Below, piece after piece: positions 1-8,026 of a stretch of 37,798 bases of DNA (positions are counted from its first letter, which is position 1; each line of letters opens with the position of its first letter). The notes under the pieces were generated by a model, which ran no database searches, was not told the origin of the DNA, and was given only the letters and a program-made list of their open reading frames with translations. A program made the position numbers and the translations under genes. The stretch covers positions 1 through 37,798 of the forward strand of contig JAWOEH010000185.1 in assembly GCA_046482855.1 (NCBI GenBank), read 5' to 3'. Source of the DNA: CAYVSF01 sp046482855. Its GTDB lineage: Bacteria; Bacteroidota; Bacteroidia; Bacteroidales; UBA12077.

Positions 1-231
1 GGCACCTATTTGGTATGGGTTGATTTTTCCGCGCTCCAATTTACCGATGAAGAGCTAAACCAATTTATCATTCATGAAGCACAACTGGGCTTAAACAGAG
101 GAAGTATGTTTGGCTCCAATGGCAAGTTATTCATGCGTTTCAATATCGCCTGTCCACGTGCACTATTGACACAAGGATTACAACAACTAAAAGACGCAAT
201 TATCAACCGAAAAAAGCAACATGGCGAATAA
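1..231 (+). CDS. PatB/MalY-family PLP-dependent C-S lyase, C-terminal fragment (5' end outside window)
   Basis: The reading frame is open from the first base and ends at TAA 229-231, so only about the last 76 residues are present. The fragment matches the C-terminus of PatB/MalY cystathionine beta-lyase-type aminotransferases: a GTYLVWVDFS strand, a DEELNQF helix, GSMFG, and the FMRFNIACPR block whose arginine is the usual carboxylate-binding residue of fold-type I PLP enzymes. Members cleave C-S bonds of cystathionine or cysteine in the cytoplasm. The PLP-binding lysine lies upstream, so activity cannot be judged here. The stop overlaps the next gene by 11 bases, which suggests co-translation. 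Assignment to the PatB/MalY group is firm; the physiological substrate is unknown. Confidence 0.88.
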   Translation, partial: GTYLVWVDFSALQFTDEELNQFIIHEAQLGLNRGSMFGSNGKLFMRFNIACPRALLTQGLQQLKDAIINRKKQHGE

Positions 232-580
232 AAATTTCCACTTGAAAGTAATCGTTCCTACTGCTGATGGACTTACTACCTATGGGCAATTTGATGCAGC
301 CCCCTACTATCTTTGTTTCAATTTATCGGACCTCAGCTATCAGTTAGCTGAGAAGCTCCGGCAGAGAGAGTTTTCACCGGAAATTGTGAGCGAGTTAATG
401 CTGGATGCAAAGATTCGGGGGCTTACTAGCACCTCAACTATGCTGAATGAATTATTGAGTATTGAAATTCCAGAAGACACCGCCATCGAAGAGGCATTAC
501 ACCGAATTATCGATAATCTGACAAGCGTAACCTACTTTCTTCGGCAACAACCTTCCGGGGTATTAGTTTTAGAGAAATAA
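221..580 (+). CDS. Small protein, possibly related to the NifX/NifB C-terminal (FeMo-cofactor-binding-like) fold
   Basis: This encodes 119 residues with no signal peptide or membrane segment. The first third reads LKVIVPTADGLTTYGQFD followed by AAPYYLCFNLSD. That resembles the opening of the dinitrogenase iron-molybdenum cofactor-binding family (NifX, NafY and NifB C-terminal domain), which typically runs VAVPT-DG ... HFGRAPYF-IY. The conserved histidine of that family is not present, and the usual glycine-rich second half is replaced by a helical, acidic stretch ending in VLVLEK, so the relation is only suggestive. It begins inside the 3' end of the C-S lyase gene (11-base overlap), so the two are probably translated together. 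A hairpin terminator follows immediately. No function can be assigned. Confidence 0.6.
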   Translation: MANKNFHLKVIVPTADGLTTYGQFDAAPYYLCFNLSDLSYQLAEKLRQREFSPEIVSELMLDAKIRGLTSTSTMLNELLSIEIPEDTAIEEALHRIIDNLTSVTYFLRQQPSGVLVLEK

Positions 581-622
581 AAAAAGGAGAAGCGCCAAGA
601 GCGTCTTCTCCAATTTTCTTTC
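580..622. terminator. Bidirectional hairpin terminator between convergent genes
   Basis: GGAGAAGCGC (586-595) pairs with GCGTCTTCTCC (601-611), leaving one bulged base and a five-base loop. A run of A precedes the stem and a T-rich tract follows it. It could therefore stop transcription of the small gene on the plus strand and of the HAMP-GAF gene on the minus strand. Confidence 0.75.
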
Positions 623-652
623 ATAGGTTTAAAAGGTAGGTTCTGCAATATA

Positions 653-2365
653 CTAATCTTCTTCTTTATCATCAACCCAATTGCCCGATAATTTATTACC
701 GGTGAGCTTTTTTAACATTTCCTCCTGACGTTTTTTAGTCGCCTCGTATTCTTTCAGCTTTTGTTCCATTTCCGCCTCTCGTCGTGCCGACTCCTCTTGT
801 GTAGCTTGCAACTCCTCCATATTCTGGCGCATTTCCTCTTCCTGTTCCTTCATTTCCTGCGCCTGTTGCTGCGTTTGCGACAGTAACTTCTGGGTTCGGA
901 TATTCACCTTTACTGTAGATAAAGTTGAGGCAATATTTTCTCCAATACGCTCAATAAACTCGATTTGGTATTTCTGGAATTCTTGGAAGGAGGCAAGCTC
1001 TACTGCTCCATAAACCTCTTCATTAACTTTAAGGGGGACAATTAGCAAGCTGCGGGGATTCTCCTCGCCCAAACCTGATGTAATATTAATATAGTCGTTG
1101 GGGATATCAGTTAAAAAGATTGTTTCATTCTCCTGAACGGCTCGGCCAACAAGGCCAACTCCAGGTTCGATCTGTTTTTGAAGAATTTTTTTCTTATTAA
1201 ACGCATAGGCAGCCTTTAGCTCGATAATCGTTTCACGGCTCTCTTCATTAATCACAAAAAGTCCACCTTGGTTTGCCCCTGTGTACTTCACCAAATTACT
1301 GATTAATGAATAGGTTAGCTCATCCATGTCGTCATTGTTTTGTCGCAGAAGATCACTAAACTTTGCAATACCCTGAGAAGCCCAATTACGCTGTTCGTCC
1401 TCTTGCTTTCTTCGGGTCTCCTCCTCTTTGGCAGCTTTTAAGCTATCGCGCATTTCCAAGAGGGCATTGCCTAAATCGTCATCATCGCTTAAGGGGGTAA
1501 ATGTTGAATCGAAGTTTCCTTTGCCAATTTCCACGGAGAACTTGGTGGTTCTATTTAAGCCTTTCACCACATCATTTAGGGCTGCTGCCATATCGCCAAT
1601 TTCATCATTGGTTTCTTTAATCTTCTTTCTCGGTAAAATTCCTTTACTCATTAGTTGAAGAATGCTCCGAATGCGACTAACAGGATTAATTATGGCTCGC
1701 GAGAGAAACAAGGCCGTTAGTAAGGAAATAATAACCAATAGTCCGCCCATAAGAAAGATGATGTTCTCCAGACGGTTAAAGGAATCAGCCATTTCCTCTC
1801 TTGCCAACTCTACCTTTTGTTGTTGAATCCTTGTTAATTGATGTAACTCTTTAATTATGCGATCAGTAATAACAATCACCTCACCACTTTCCTCAACACG
1901 AGGGGTAATATCAAATAAAATAAACGGATCACTATAAGCGTCAAAATTATCCAGCGTATTCATAATATACTGATGTTGCTTAAAGAGTGTATCTCTAATA
2001 GCTGCATCCAACCTATTCAGGGTAGCGCGCTCTTCAGGATCCCAGTTTTTAGCTAGAATACTTAATTCGTGGTAGATTTCCGGATAGGTTATATCATGAA
2101 TCTCAGCTAATTTGAGCTTATCAGGAGTCCCCTCCTTTTTCTCAATAAACACCCAATTCTTTATCAGCATTTTGGAATTTAAAATAAGATCCGATAATTG
2201 CACCAGATAATTGGCTGAGGGTTCATAAATCTCGGAAATCCTATCACTTACTTCTACGCTTCGGTTTAGTGTCCGGTTTATTAAGATACTGTTGATAAAA
2301 ATAGCCACAGTAACCACACCAAACCCCAAAATAAGTTTATTGGAAATGGTAAATTTAAACTTCAT
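653..2365 (-). CDS. Membrane HAMP-GAF sensor protein with C-terminal coiled coil
   Basis: The 570-residue protein has an N-terminal membrane segment (about 11-30), an extracytoplasmic, mostly helical sensor region (about 31-195), a second membrane segment (about 200-222), a HAMP-like region (about 223-285), a GAF domain (about 350-490) and a long Glu/Gln-rich coiled coil (about 495-555). This is the architecture of a signal-transducing receptor, but there is no histidine kinase, cyclase, GGDEF, phosphatase or recognisable methyl-accepting hairpin motif (E-x-G-x-V-x-x-I). The output therefore probably passes through a partner protein touching the coiled coil. The tail ends in an acidic DDKEED. 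The ATG start lies just upstream of the membrane helix. It is transcribed alone, after TruA on the same strand with a gap of about 150 bases. Domain calls are from sequence character; the ligand is unknown. Confidence 0.8.
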   Translation of the reverse strand: MKFKFTISNKLILGFGVVTVAIFINSILINRTLNRSVEVSDRISEIYEPSANYLVQLSDLILNSKMLIKNWVFIEKKEGTPDKLKLAEIHDITYPEIYHELSILAKNWDPEERATLNRLDAAIRDTLFKQHQYIMNTLDNFDAYSDPFILFDITPRVEESGEVIVITDRIIKELHQLTRIQQQKVELAREEMADSFNRLENIIFLMGGLLVIISLLTALFLSRAIINPVSRIRSILQLMSKGILPRKKIKETNDEIGDMAAALNDVVKGLNRTTKFSVEIGKGNFDSTFTPLSDDDDLGNALLEMRDSLKAAKEEETRRKQEDEQRNWASQGIAKFSDLLRQNNDDMDELTYSLISNLVKYTGANQGGLFVINEESRETIIELKAAYAFNKKKILQKQIEPGVGLVGRAVQENETIFLTDIPNDYINITSGLGEENPRSLLIVPLKVNEEVYGAVELASFQEFQKYQIEFIERIGENIASTLSTVKVNIRTQKLLSQTQQQAQEMKEQEEEMRQNMEELQATQEESARREAEMEQKLKEYEATKKRQEEMLKKLTGNKLSGNWVDDKEED

Positions 2366-2516
2366 ATTGCCTGGGTTTCAATCAAATTACATCAAAATCT
2401 ACTGAGCAATTGCACAGGGTTGAAAATAGGTTCTAATATAGTAAAAAAAACTTCGCTAATAACGCAGCTCCTCTTTCAAATTGGCCGCAGCCAGGATTTT
2501 ATCTTTTAAAGTGTAC

Positions 2517-3341
2517 TTAAGGCATTGATTTAAAATTGGTTTTCGACGGATTTAGTGCAGTCTTATTTAGTTGGGAATCAAAAATCTCTTCAGGATATTC
2601 TATATTAACAAGGAATAAGCCCGATGCCGGAGCTGATGGACCCGCTAGTTTTCGTTCCCGGGCTTCAATCAAGGACTTCATCTGCTCAGCTGATCGCTTT
2701 CCTAAACCCACTTCCATCAGTGTGCCTACGATAGCACGAACCATATTTCGCAAAAACCTGTCGGCCGAAATAACAAAGGTAAGTTCCTCTTCTGTTATTA
2801 CCCAACGGGCCTGTGTAATGCGGCAATTATTTGTCTTTACATCAGTATGCAATCGGCTAAAACTGGTAAAATCGGAATGTTGAAGCAATTCATTAGCTGC
2901 GTTTTGCATCGCGTCAATATTTAACGAGCGTGTAAAGGTATAGCCAACATTTTGTCTAAAGGGATCTTTCCGTCGTAAAAGAGTATAGAAATAGGTCCGG
3001 CTGAGAGCTGAAAAGCGCGCATGAGCCTGAGGTATTACTGGGTTGATGGAAAATATAACGATATCGGCAGGCAGGTATCGGTTTATTTTAAACAAAATTT
3101 CTTGAAGGGGAAAGTTTTTTTCAACTTCAATATGTGCAACATAATAGCTTGCATGCACGCCAGTATCTGTTCGGCCGGCCCCTGTAACCTGAACAGATTC
3201 CCGTAAAAGTGTCGAGAATCCTTTTTCGAGCACCTCCTGCACCGAAAGTGCATTGGGCTGTATTTGCCAACCATGATAATGAGTACCATTGTAGGCCAAC
3301 TCAATAAAATATCGTTGCTTCTGATTCGTTTGTTTTAACAT
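2517..3341 (-). CDS. truA: tRNA pseudouridine(38-40) synthase TruA
   Basis: This 274-residue enzyme isomerises uridine to pseudouridine in the anticodon stem-loop of tRNAs. The start is placed at the ATG at 3341 (MLKQTNQKQRYFIELAYNG), because TruA proteins begin a few residues before the R-Y-x-x-x-x-x-Y-x-G strand and a purine-rich AGGTGGG lies directly before this ATG; the frame extends upstream only to a TTG. The GRTDTGVHA motif carries the catalytic aspartate. Later family blocks are also present: ARFSALSRTYFY, the DFTSFS segment and RFLRNMVRAIVGTLMEVG near the C-terminus. The C-terminus runs about 20 residues beyond the usual end with a polar tail. Housekeeping, soluble, cytoplasmic. Confidence 0.95.
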   Translation of the reverse strand: MLKQTNQKQRYFIELAYNGTHYHGWQIQPNALSVQEVLEKGFSTLLRESVQVTGAGRTDTGVHASYYVAHIEVEKNFPLQEILFKINRYLPADIVIFSINPVIPQAHARFSALSRTYFYTLLRRKDPFRQNVGYTFTRSLNIDAMQNAANELLQHSDFTSFSRLHTDVKTNNCRITQARWVITEEELTFVISADRFLRNMVRAIVGTLMEVGLGKRSAEQMKSLIEARERKLAGPSAPASGLFLVNIEYPEEIFDSQLNKTALNPSKTNFKSMP

Positions 3342-3498
3342 CCCACCTATTTTATCTTTAAAAATAAACTTCCCAAAAGTCTGCTTGCTCAAAGCAAACA
3401 AAGTAACAATATTTTTTAAGCATAAAAAAAAGCCTCATAATTTGTCGGCAAAGGGTTAGCAGCTTGCAAACAATAAACAAGCCTTAAATAAATTTAAC

Positions 3499-3528
3499 AT
3501 TTGTTAACACAAATAATATGTAAACTTG
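3499..3528 (+). promoter_or_regulatory. Predicted promoter of the moxR-bat operon with overlapping inverted repeat
   Basis: TTTG at 3500-3503 is followed after 17 bases by TAAACTTG at 3521-3528, close to the Bacteroidota -33 (TTTG) and -7 (TAnnTTTG) elements. The -33 lies inside a perfect inverted repeat, ATTTGT (3499-3504), four-base spacer, ACAAAT (3509-3514). That geometry resembles the 5-4-5 sites bound by CRP/FNR-family regulators. This is a sequence-based prediction only. Confidence 0.5.
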
Positions 3529-3590
3529 GGCCGTGTAACAACTAATAGGAAGTTACAGGTGAGCTAAACAACGAATGAAAACCACTTACT

Positions 3591-4586
3591 ATGACTGAAA
3601 ATATCGATGTAAAAGCGCTAAATGAGCGCATTGAGAAGGAAAGTGCTTTTGTTGAAATGATTGCCATGGAGATGAATAAGGTGATTGTGGGACAAAAACA
3701 CTTAATTGATAGTTTATTAATCGGTTTGCTTTCAAACGGTCATATTTTATTAGAAGGAGTGCCCGGACTTGCAAAAACACTGGCTATCAATACTCTTTCG
3801 AGTATTATCGATGCAAAATTTAGCCGGATTCAATTTACTCCGGATTTGTTACCTGCCGACTTGTTGGGAACCATGATTTACAGCATAAAAAAGGAAGAGT
3901 TTCAGGTAAAAAAAGGGCCCATTTTTGCGAATTTCATTTTGGCCGATGAAATTAACCGATCGCCGGCTAAAGTTCAAAGTGCTTTGCTAGAGGCGATGCA
4001 GGAACGTCAGGTAACAATTGGCGAAGCCTCTTTCCCTCTGCAAGAGCCGTTTCTGGTTTTAGCCACGCAAAACCCGCTGGAGCAGGAAGGAACCTATCCG
4101 TTACCGGAAGCTCAGGTGGATAGATTTATGCTGAAGGTAATCGTTGATTATCCCAAACAGGAGGAAGAGCGTTTAATTGTAAGACAAAACATGGCGAAAA
4201 TCTTTCCAAAGGCCAGCCAGGTAATTGCTCCCGAAAAAGTTCTTTCGGCACGTGAAGTTGTAAAAGATGTGTACATTGATGAGAAAATAGAAAAATACAT
4301 CCTTGACATCGTTTTTGCTACGCGTTATCCGGAGAACTATCATTTGGAAAAGTTTAAACCCCTTATTGAGTATGGCGGCTCGCCACGTGCCAGTATCAAT
4401 CTGGCGCTTGCCGCTAAAGCTTATGCTTTTATTAAGCGCAGAGGCTATGTTATTCCTGAGGATGTTCGTGCCGTTTGTCAAGATGTTATGCGACACCGGA
4501 TTGGCTTGACTTATGAGGCAGAAGCTGAAAATATGAAATCGGAAGATATCATTACGGAAATTCTCAATACAATTGAAGTACCTTAA
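3591..4586 (+). CDS. MoxR-family AAA+ ATPase
   Basis: The 331-residue protein is a typical MoxR ATPase: Walker A GVPGLAKT (56-63), Walker B FILADE (115-120) followed by INRSPAKVQSALLEAM, a sensor-1 region LATQNPLEQEGTYPLPEAQVDRF, and a C-terminal lid containing GGSPRASINLALAAKA. MoxR proteins act as ATP-driven chaperones, usually for a partner von Willebrand factor A (vWA) protein encoded nearby, which fits the DUF58, BatA and BatB genes downstream. The ATG start at 3591 lies about 60 bases after the predicted promoter, and this is the first gene of the operon. It is cytoplasmic. Family assignment is certain; the exact client is inferred from the neighbours. Confidence 0.95.
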   Translation: MTENIDVKALNERIEKESAFVEMIAMEMNKVIVGQKHLIDSLLIGLLSNGHILLEGVPGLAKTLAINTLSSIIDAKFSRIQFTPDLLPADLLGTMIYSIKKEEFQVKKGPIFANFILADEINRSPAKVQSALLEAMQERQVTIGEASFPLQEPFLVLATQNPLEQEGTYPLPEAQVDRFMLKVIVDYPKQEEERLIVRQNMAKIFPKASQVIAPEKVLSAREVVKDVYIDEKIEKYILDIVFATRYPENYHLEKFKPLIEYGGSPRASINLALAAKAYAFIKRRGYVIPEDVRAVCQDVMRHRIGLTYEAEAENMKSEDIITEILNTIEVP

Positions 4587-4714
4587 ATGGGAAAGATTCT
4601 TTGTAGCCCATGGCAATGGTTTTTTGAATGGGAAGTTGGAAGAACGCGGAATTTTCGGTAATTTCATACAGTTATTCCTGCTCCATTAGTTTTCAAACTG
4701 AAAAACAACTTTTT

Positions 4715-5137
4715 GTGAAACAGCTACTACTTATTCCGTTTCTTATTGCCATGGGACTGGTTGCCCAAAGTCAAAACTATGTTGGTTATCAACTTGACGA
4801 CATAAAAGAACTGATGGCTGCCAACTACAAGGAGTTTCATTTCACCAAAGAGGTAAAGAGTGAAAAACATCATTTCATTAAATACGAGGATTATGATGGG
4901 ATGAAAACACTGCTCTTTGTTTTTGATGAAACGACTACATGCGAATATAGCGTTCAGATGTATGATTATGCCCTGCTAAAGTCGGTAGTCGATTCCTTAA
5001 ACAAGGTGTATGAAGTGAAAGCTAATGACACCTGGCTACAACAGAAAAATGGAAAAGCATTTCTGTTAAAGCTAAAGAAGAAAGAGTGGTTTTTTTCAGT
5101 TGTCACCCGTCAAAAGCCCGATGAAACCATGGAATAA
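4715..5137 (+). CDS. Small secreted protein of unknown function in the bat operon
   Basis: With the GTG at 4715 as start, this is a 140-residue protein beginning KQLLLIPFLIAMGLVAQSQ, a convincing signal peptide with probable cleavage near AQSQ. The frame also extends upstream to an ATG at 4628, but that would put about 29 polar residues ahead of the hydrophobic core, so the GTG start is preferred; no clear ribosome-binding site settles it. The mature part is mixed alpha/beta with conspicuous Lys, Tyr and Phe, a KYEDYDGMKTLLFVFDE segment and a single cysteine. It is probably periplasmic or a membrane-associated stress accessory. Its TAA is directly followed by the ATG of the DUF58 gene, so it belongs to the operon. 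I do not recognise a family. Confidence 0.65.
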   Translation: MKQLLLIPFLIAMGLVAQSQNYVGYQLDDIKELMAANYKEFHFTKEVKSEKHHFIKYEDYDGMKTLLFVFDETTTCEYSVQMYDYALLKSVVDSLNKVYEVKANDTWLQQKNGKAFLLKLKKKEWFFSVVTRQKPDETME

Positions 5138-6028
5138 ATGAGTGATACAAACGATTTACTCAAGCGGGTTCGAAAGATCGAGATTAAAACACGTGGCCTT
5201 TCCAGAAATATATTTGCCGGCGAATATCACAGCGCCTTTAAAGGCCGTGGTATGGCCTTTAGCGAAGTGCGTGAATATCAATATGGAGATGATATTCGGA
5301 ATATTGATTGGAATGTTACGGCCCGTTTTAATCATCCCTACATTAAGATGTATGAAGAAGAGCGAGAATTAACAGTGATGTTACTTATCGATGTGAGTAA
5401 CTCTCGCGTATTTGGTTCGCATAGTCAGCTAAAAAAAAATATGATTACAGAGATTGCTGCTGTTTTAGCTTTCTCGGCGATTCAAAACAACGATAAAATT
5501 GGTGTTATCTTCTTTAGCGACACCATTGAGAAATTTATTCCGCCAAAAAAAGGGAAGTCACATATCCTGCGCATAATCCGAGAGCTTATTACCTTCTACC
5601 CGGAAAACAATAAGACGAATGTAGGCGAAGCTATACGCTTTTTAACCAATGCGATTAAAAAGCGATGCACTGCATTTATCATCTCTGATTTTATGGATAC
5701 CGATGACAATTTGCAACCTCGATTTGAGGATGCACTTAAAATAGGCAATAAAAAGCATGATGTGATTTCGCTTCAGGTATACGATGAAAGAGAGACCCAT
5801 CTGCCTGACGTGGGACTGCTTCAACTTAAAGATGCCGAAACCGGAAAATTGCAATGGGTTGATACCTCACGAAAGCAGGTTCGCAATGAGTATCAGCAGT
5901 GGTGGAAAGAAAGCAGTGTTCTGCTAAATCAAACAATGGCCAAAGCCGGGGTGGACTTTCAGCGCATCCGTACAGATCAGGATTATGTAAAACCCCTAAT
6001 GAAGTTGTTTAAGAAAAGAGCTTTGTAA
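5138..6028 (+). CDS. DUF58 / vWA-fold protein of the MoxR-Bat system
   Basis: The 296-residue protein carries the DUF58 signature YGDDIRNIDWNVTAR (49-63), with conserved GDD-x-R-x-I-D-W, followed by a vWA-like strand with a metal-ion-dependent adhesion (MIDAS) motif D85-V-S87-N-S89. It has no signal peptide or membrane helix and should be cytoplasmic. DUF58 genes almost always sit just after moxR, and the proteins are regarded as likely MoxR partners. The ATG directly follows the stop of the preceding gene, and the next gene starts two bases after its own stop, so translational coupling is likely. Length and motif are typical of the family. Confidence 0.93.
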   Translation: MSDTNDLLKRVRKIEIKTRGLSRNIFAGEYHSAFKGRGMAFSEVREYQYGDDIRNIDWNVTARFNHPYIKMYEEERELTVMLLIDVSNSRVFGSHSQLKKNMITEIAAVLAFSAIQNNDKIGVIFFSDTIEKFIPPKKGKSHILRIIRELITFYPENNKTNVGEAIRFLTNAIKKRCTAFIISDFMDTDDNLQPRFEDALKIGNKKHDVISLQVYDERETHLPDVGLLQLKDAETGKLQWVDTSRKQVRNEYQQWWKESSVLLNQTMAKAGVDFQRIRTDQDYVKPLMKLFKKRAL

Positions 6029-6030
6029 AT

Positions 6031-7020
6031 ATGAATTTAAAATACACCATCGTTCTCAGCATTTTATTTTTTCTGCAGGCAGGAACGCTCTCAATAAAAG
6101 CCCAACAAGTTATTGCAGAAGCAGAAAATGACACCATTCTTATTGGTGATCATCAACGTATTGTCTATACAGTAAGCAAAACCAATGAAGGCACTATTAC
6201 GCCCCCAGTTTTGGAGACGGGCGACATTAAGGGCATTGAATTATTAGAAGGACCTCTTATTGATACACTTATTTTTGGTGACACTGTTTCATTACGCTAT
6301 CAGTATAAGGTTACTTCATTTGATTCGGGCGATTACCAGATCCCTGTGCTACCGTTGCTCTATTATCACAACAATAGCACAGACACCCTTTTAACAGCAC
6401 CAATCAGTTTTCGGGTGAATACCCTCGAAGTAGATACGGCAAAAGCTATTATGCCTATAAAAGGACCGATTGAAGCTCCGATAACTTTTGCCGAAGCGCT
6501 GCCTTTTATTTTAATAGGGCTGGGAATTATCCTATTAGTTATCATTCTCTACATGCTTATTAAACGCATACAGCGAAAGCAGCCTGTGATTCCTCGTATG
6601 CAGAAACCTTTGGAGCCACCACATATTGAAGCAAAAAAAGCACTCAATAAACTTAAAGGAAAAGATCTTACCACCCCGGCACAAATAAAAGCCTACTATA
6701 CAGAACTTAGTGAAATAACCCGCTACTATATTTGGCGTCAACTACAAGTAAAAACACTTGAAAAAACCAGCGAAGAGATCTATAACGATTTAAAAGAAAA
6801 GGAGTTTAAAAATATAGAGGCAATGAGGAAATTGCGCGACCTATTTACGATTGCTGATTATGTTAAATTTGCCAAATATGTACCTGCCGCCCATGAACAT
6901 GAGCGTTGTTTACAGGAGGCATATGCTTTTGTGGAACTTACTGAACCCCAAGAAGACAAAAACGCTAATAAAAAAGAGGAAAGAACCGCAGAAGAAACTC
7001 ATAATCAAAACAAAAAATAA
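6031..7020 (+). CDS. BatD-like membrane protein of the bat operon
   Basis: The 329-residue protein has a signal peptide (residues 1-24, ending SIKAQ), an extracytoplasmic beta-rich domain of about 125 residues (EAENDTILIGDHQRIVYTV through the segment around DYQIPVLPLLYY), one membrane helix at about 155-177, and a basic cytoplasmic region. The cytoplasmic part contains KKALNKLKGKDL and YYTELSEITRYYIWRQL, a helical pattern also seen at the C-terminus of BatD and in DUF4381-like proteins. The tail is charged and low-complexity. The organisation mirrors a short BatD: outside Ig-like domain, one helix, inside helical domain. It lies between the DUF58 and batA genes with two-base gaps on both sides, so it is presumably part of the same membrane complex. 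The exact role is unknown. Confidence 0.85.
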   Translation: MNLKYTIVLSILFFLQAGTLSIKAQQVIAEAENDTILIGDHQRIVYTVSKTNEGTITPPVLETGDIKGIELLEGPLIDTLIFGDTVSLRYQYKVTSFDSGDYQIPVLPLLYYHNNSTDTLLTAPISFRVNTLEVDTAKAIMPIKGPIEAPITFAEALPFILIGLGIILLVIILYMLIKRIQRKQPVIPRMQKPLEPPHIEAKKALNKLKGKDLTTPAQIKAYYTELSEITRYYIWRQLQVKTLEKTSEEIYNDLKEKEFKNIEAMRKLRDLFTIADYVKFAKYVPAAHEHERCLQEAYAFVELTEPQEDKNANKKEERTAEETHNQNKK

Positions 7021-7022
7021 CA

Positions 7023-8018
7023 ATGTTTAGAGATATTACATTTGCTAATCCGGATTTTCTCTTCTTGCTGTTGATCATCATTCCTCTGATTGGTTGGTAT
7101 TGGTGGCGGCAAAGAAGACTGTATGCAACCTTGCAAATCAGTACAATTCAGCCTTTTCGCAACCTTTCTCTATCCTACAAGCAAGTTTTACGACACGTTT
7201 TATTTGCCTTGCGCATGGTGGCAGTAAGCTTATTCATTATTGCTTTGGCCAGGCCTCAAAGCTCCGACGCCTGGGAGGACAGCTCCACCGAGGGAATTGA
7301 TATTGTGATGGCTCTGGATTTGTCCAGCTCCATGTTGGCCAGAGATTTCGAACCCAATCGATTAGATGCCTCTAAGAATTTGGCCATGGAATTTATAACA
7401 GGACGCCCAAACGATAGAATTGGCTTAGTGGTATTTGCCGGCGAGAGTTTTACCCAGTGTCCACTAACTACAGATCATGCCGTTGTGCTGAACCTTTTTA
7501 AAGATCTTAAAAGTGGATTGGTAGAAGATGGAACAGCCATTGGGATGGGACTGGCAACTTCCGTATCTCGATTAAAGGATAGTAAAGCAACGAGTAAAGT
7601 AATTATCTTACTTACCGATGGTGTCAACAATGCCGGCGAAATTAGCCCGATGACAGCGGCTGAAATAGCACAAACATTCAACATTCGTATTTACACTATT
7701 GGTGTGGGAAGCATGGGAACCGCCCCCTACCCTGTCCAAACCCCTTTTGGACTCAGGTATCAGAATATGAAAGTGGAAATTGATGAAGACGTTTTGCAAC
7801 AAGTGGCCGAAAGTACTGGTGGAAGCTATTTTCGTGCTACCGACAACAATAAGTTGCGCGAGATCTACACCCGAATCGATGAAATGGAGAAATCAAAAAT
7901 GGAAGTAAAGAAGTATCGTAAAAAGAATGAGGAGTTTATTCCGTTCCTGCTTCTTGCTCTGGGGATACTCCTTATAGAAGTATTAACCCGATATACGGTG
8001 CTTCGTTCAATCCCTTAA
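7023..8018 (+). CDS. batA: BatA, membrane-anchored vWA protein
   Basis: The 331-residue protein has two N-terminal membrane segments (about 10-28 and 57-77), a vWA domain (about 91-290) and a C-terminal membrane helix (about 305-325). The MIDAS residues D99, S101 and S103 are intact in ALDLSSSMLARDFEPNRL, and LLTDGVNNAGEISP supplies the later aspartate. This matches BatA of the Bacteroides aerotolerance (bat) operon. The vWA domain faces the periplasm in the usual model and is thought to assemble with BatB and the TPR proteins. The operon has been linked to oxygen tolerance in Bacteroides and to stress or virulence in other bacteria, but its molecular activity is unsettled. It starts three bases after the previous stop. 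Confidence 0.93.
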   Translation: MFRDITFANPDFLFLLLIIIPLIGWYWWRQRRLYATLQISTIQPFRNLSLSYKQVLRHVLFALRMVAVSLFIIALARPQSSDAWEDSSTEGIDIVMALDLSSSMLARDFEPNRLDASKNLAMEFITGRPNDRIGLVVFAGESFTQCPLTTDHAVVLNLFKDLKSGLVEDGTAIGMGLATSVSRLKDSKATSKVIILLTDGVNNAGEISPMTAAEIAQTFNIRIYTIGVGSMGTAPYPVQTPFGLRYQNMKVEIDEDVLQQVAESTGGSYFRATDNNKLREIYTRIDEMEKSKMEVKKYRKKNEEFIPFLLLALGILLIEVLTRYTVLRSIP

Positions 8019-8026
8019 ATTAACAG

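Noticed and set aside
3342..3401. Upstream extension of TruA to a TTG at 3401
   Set aside because: The extra residues are not part of TruA, and the ATG at 3341 has a purine-rich site before it.
4628..4714. Upstream extension of the secreted bat-operon protein to an ATG at 4628
   Set aside because: It would place polar residues before the signal peptide. The GTG at 4715 gives a clean signal sequence.
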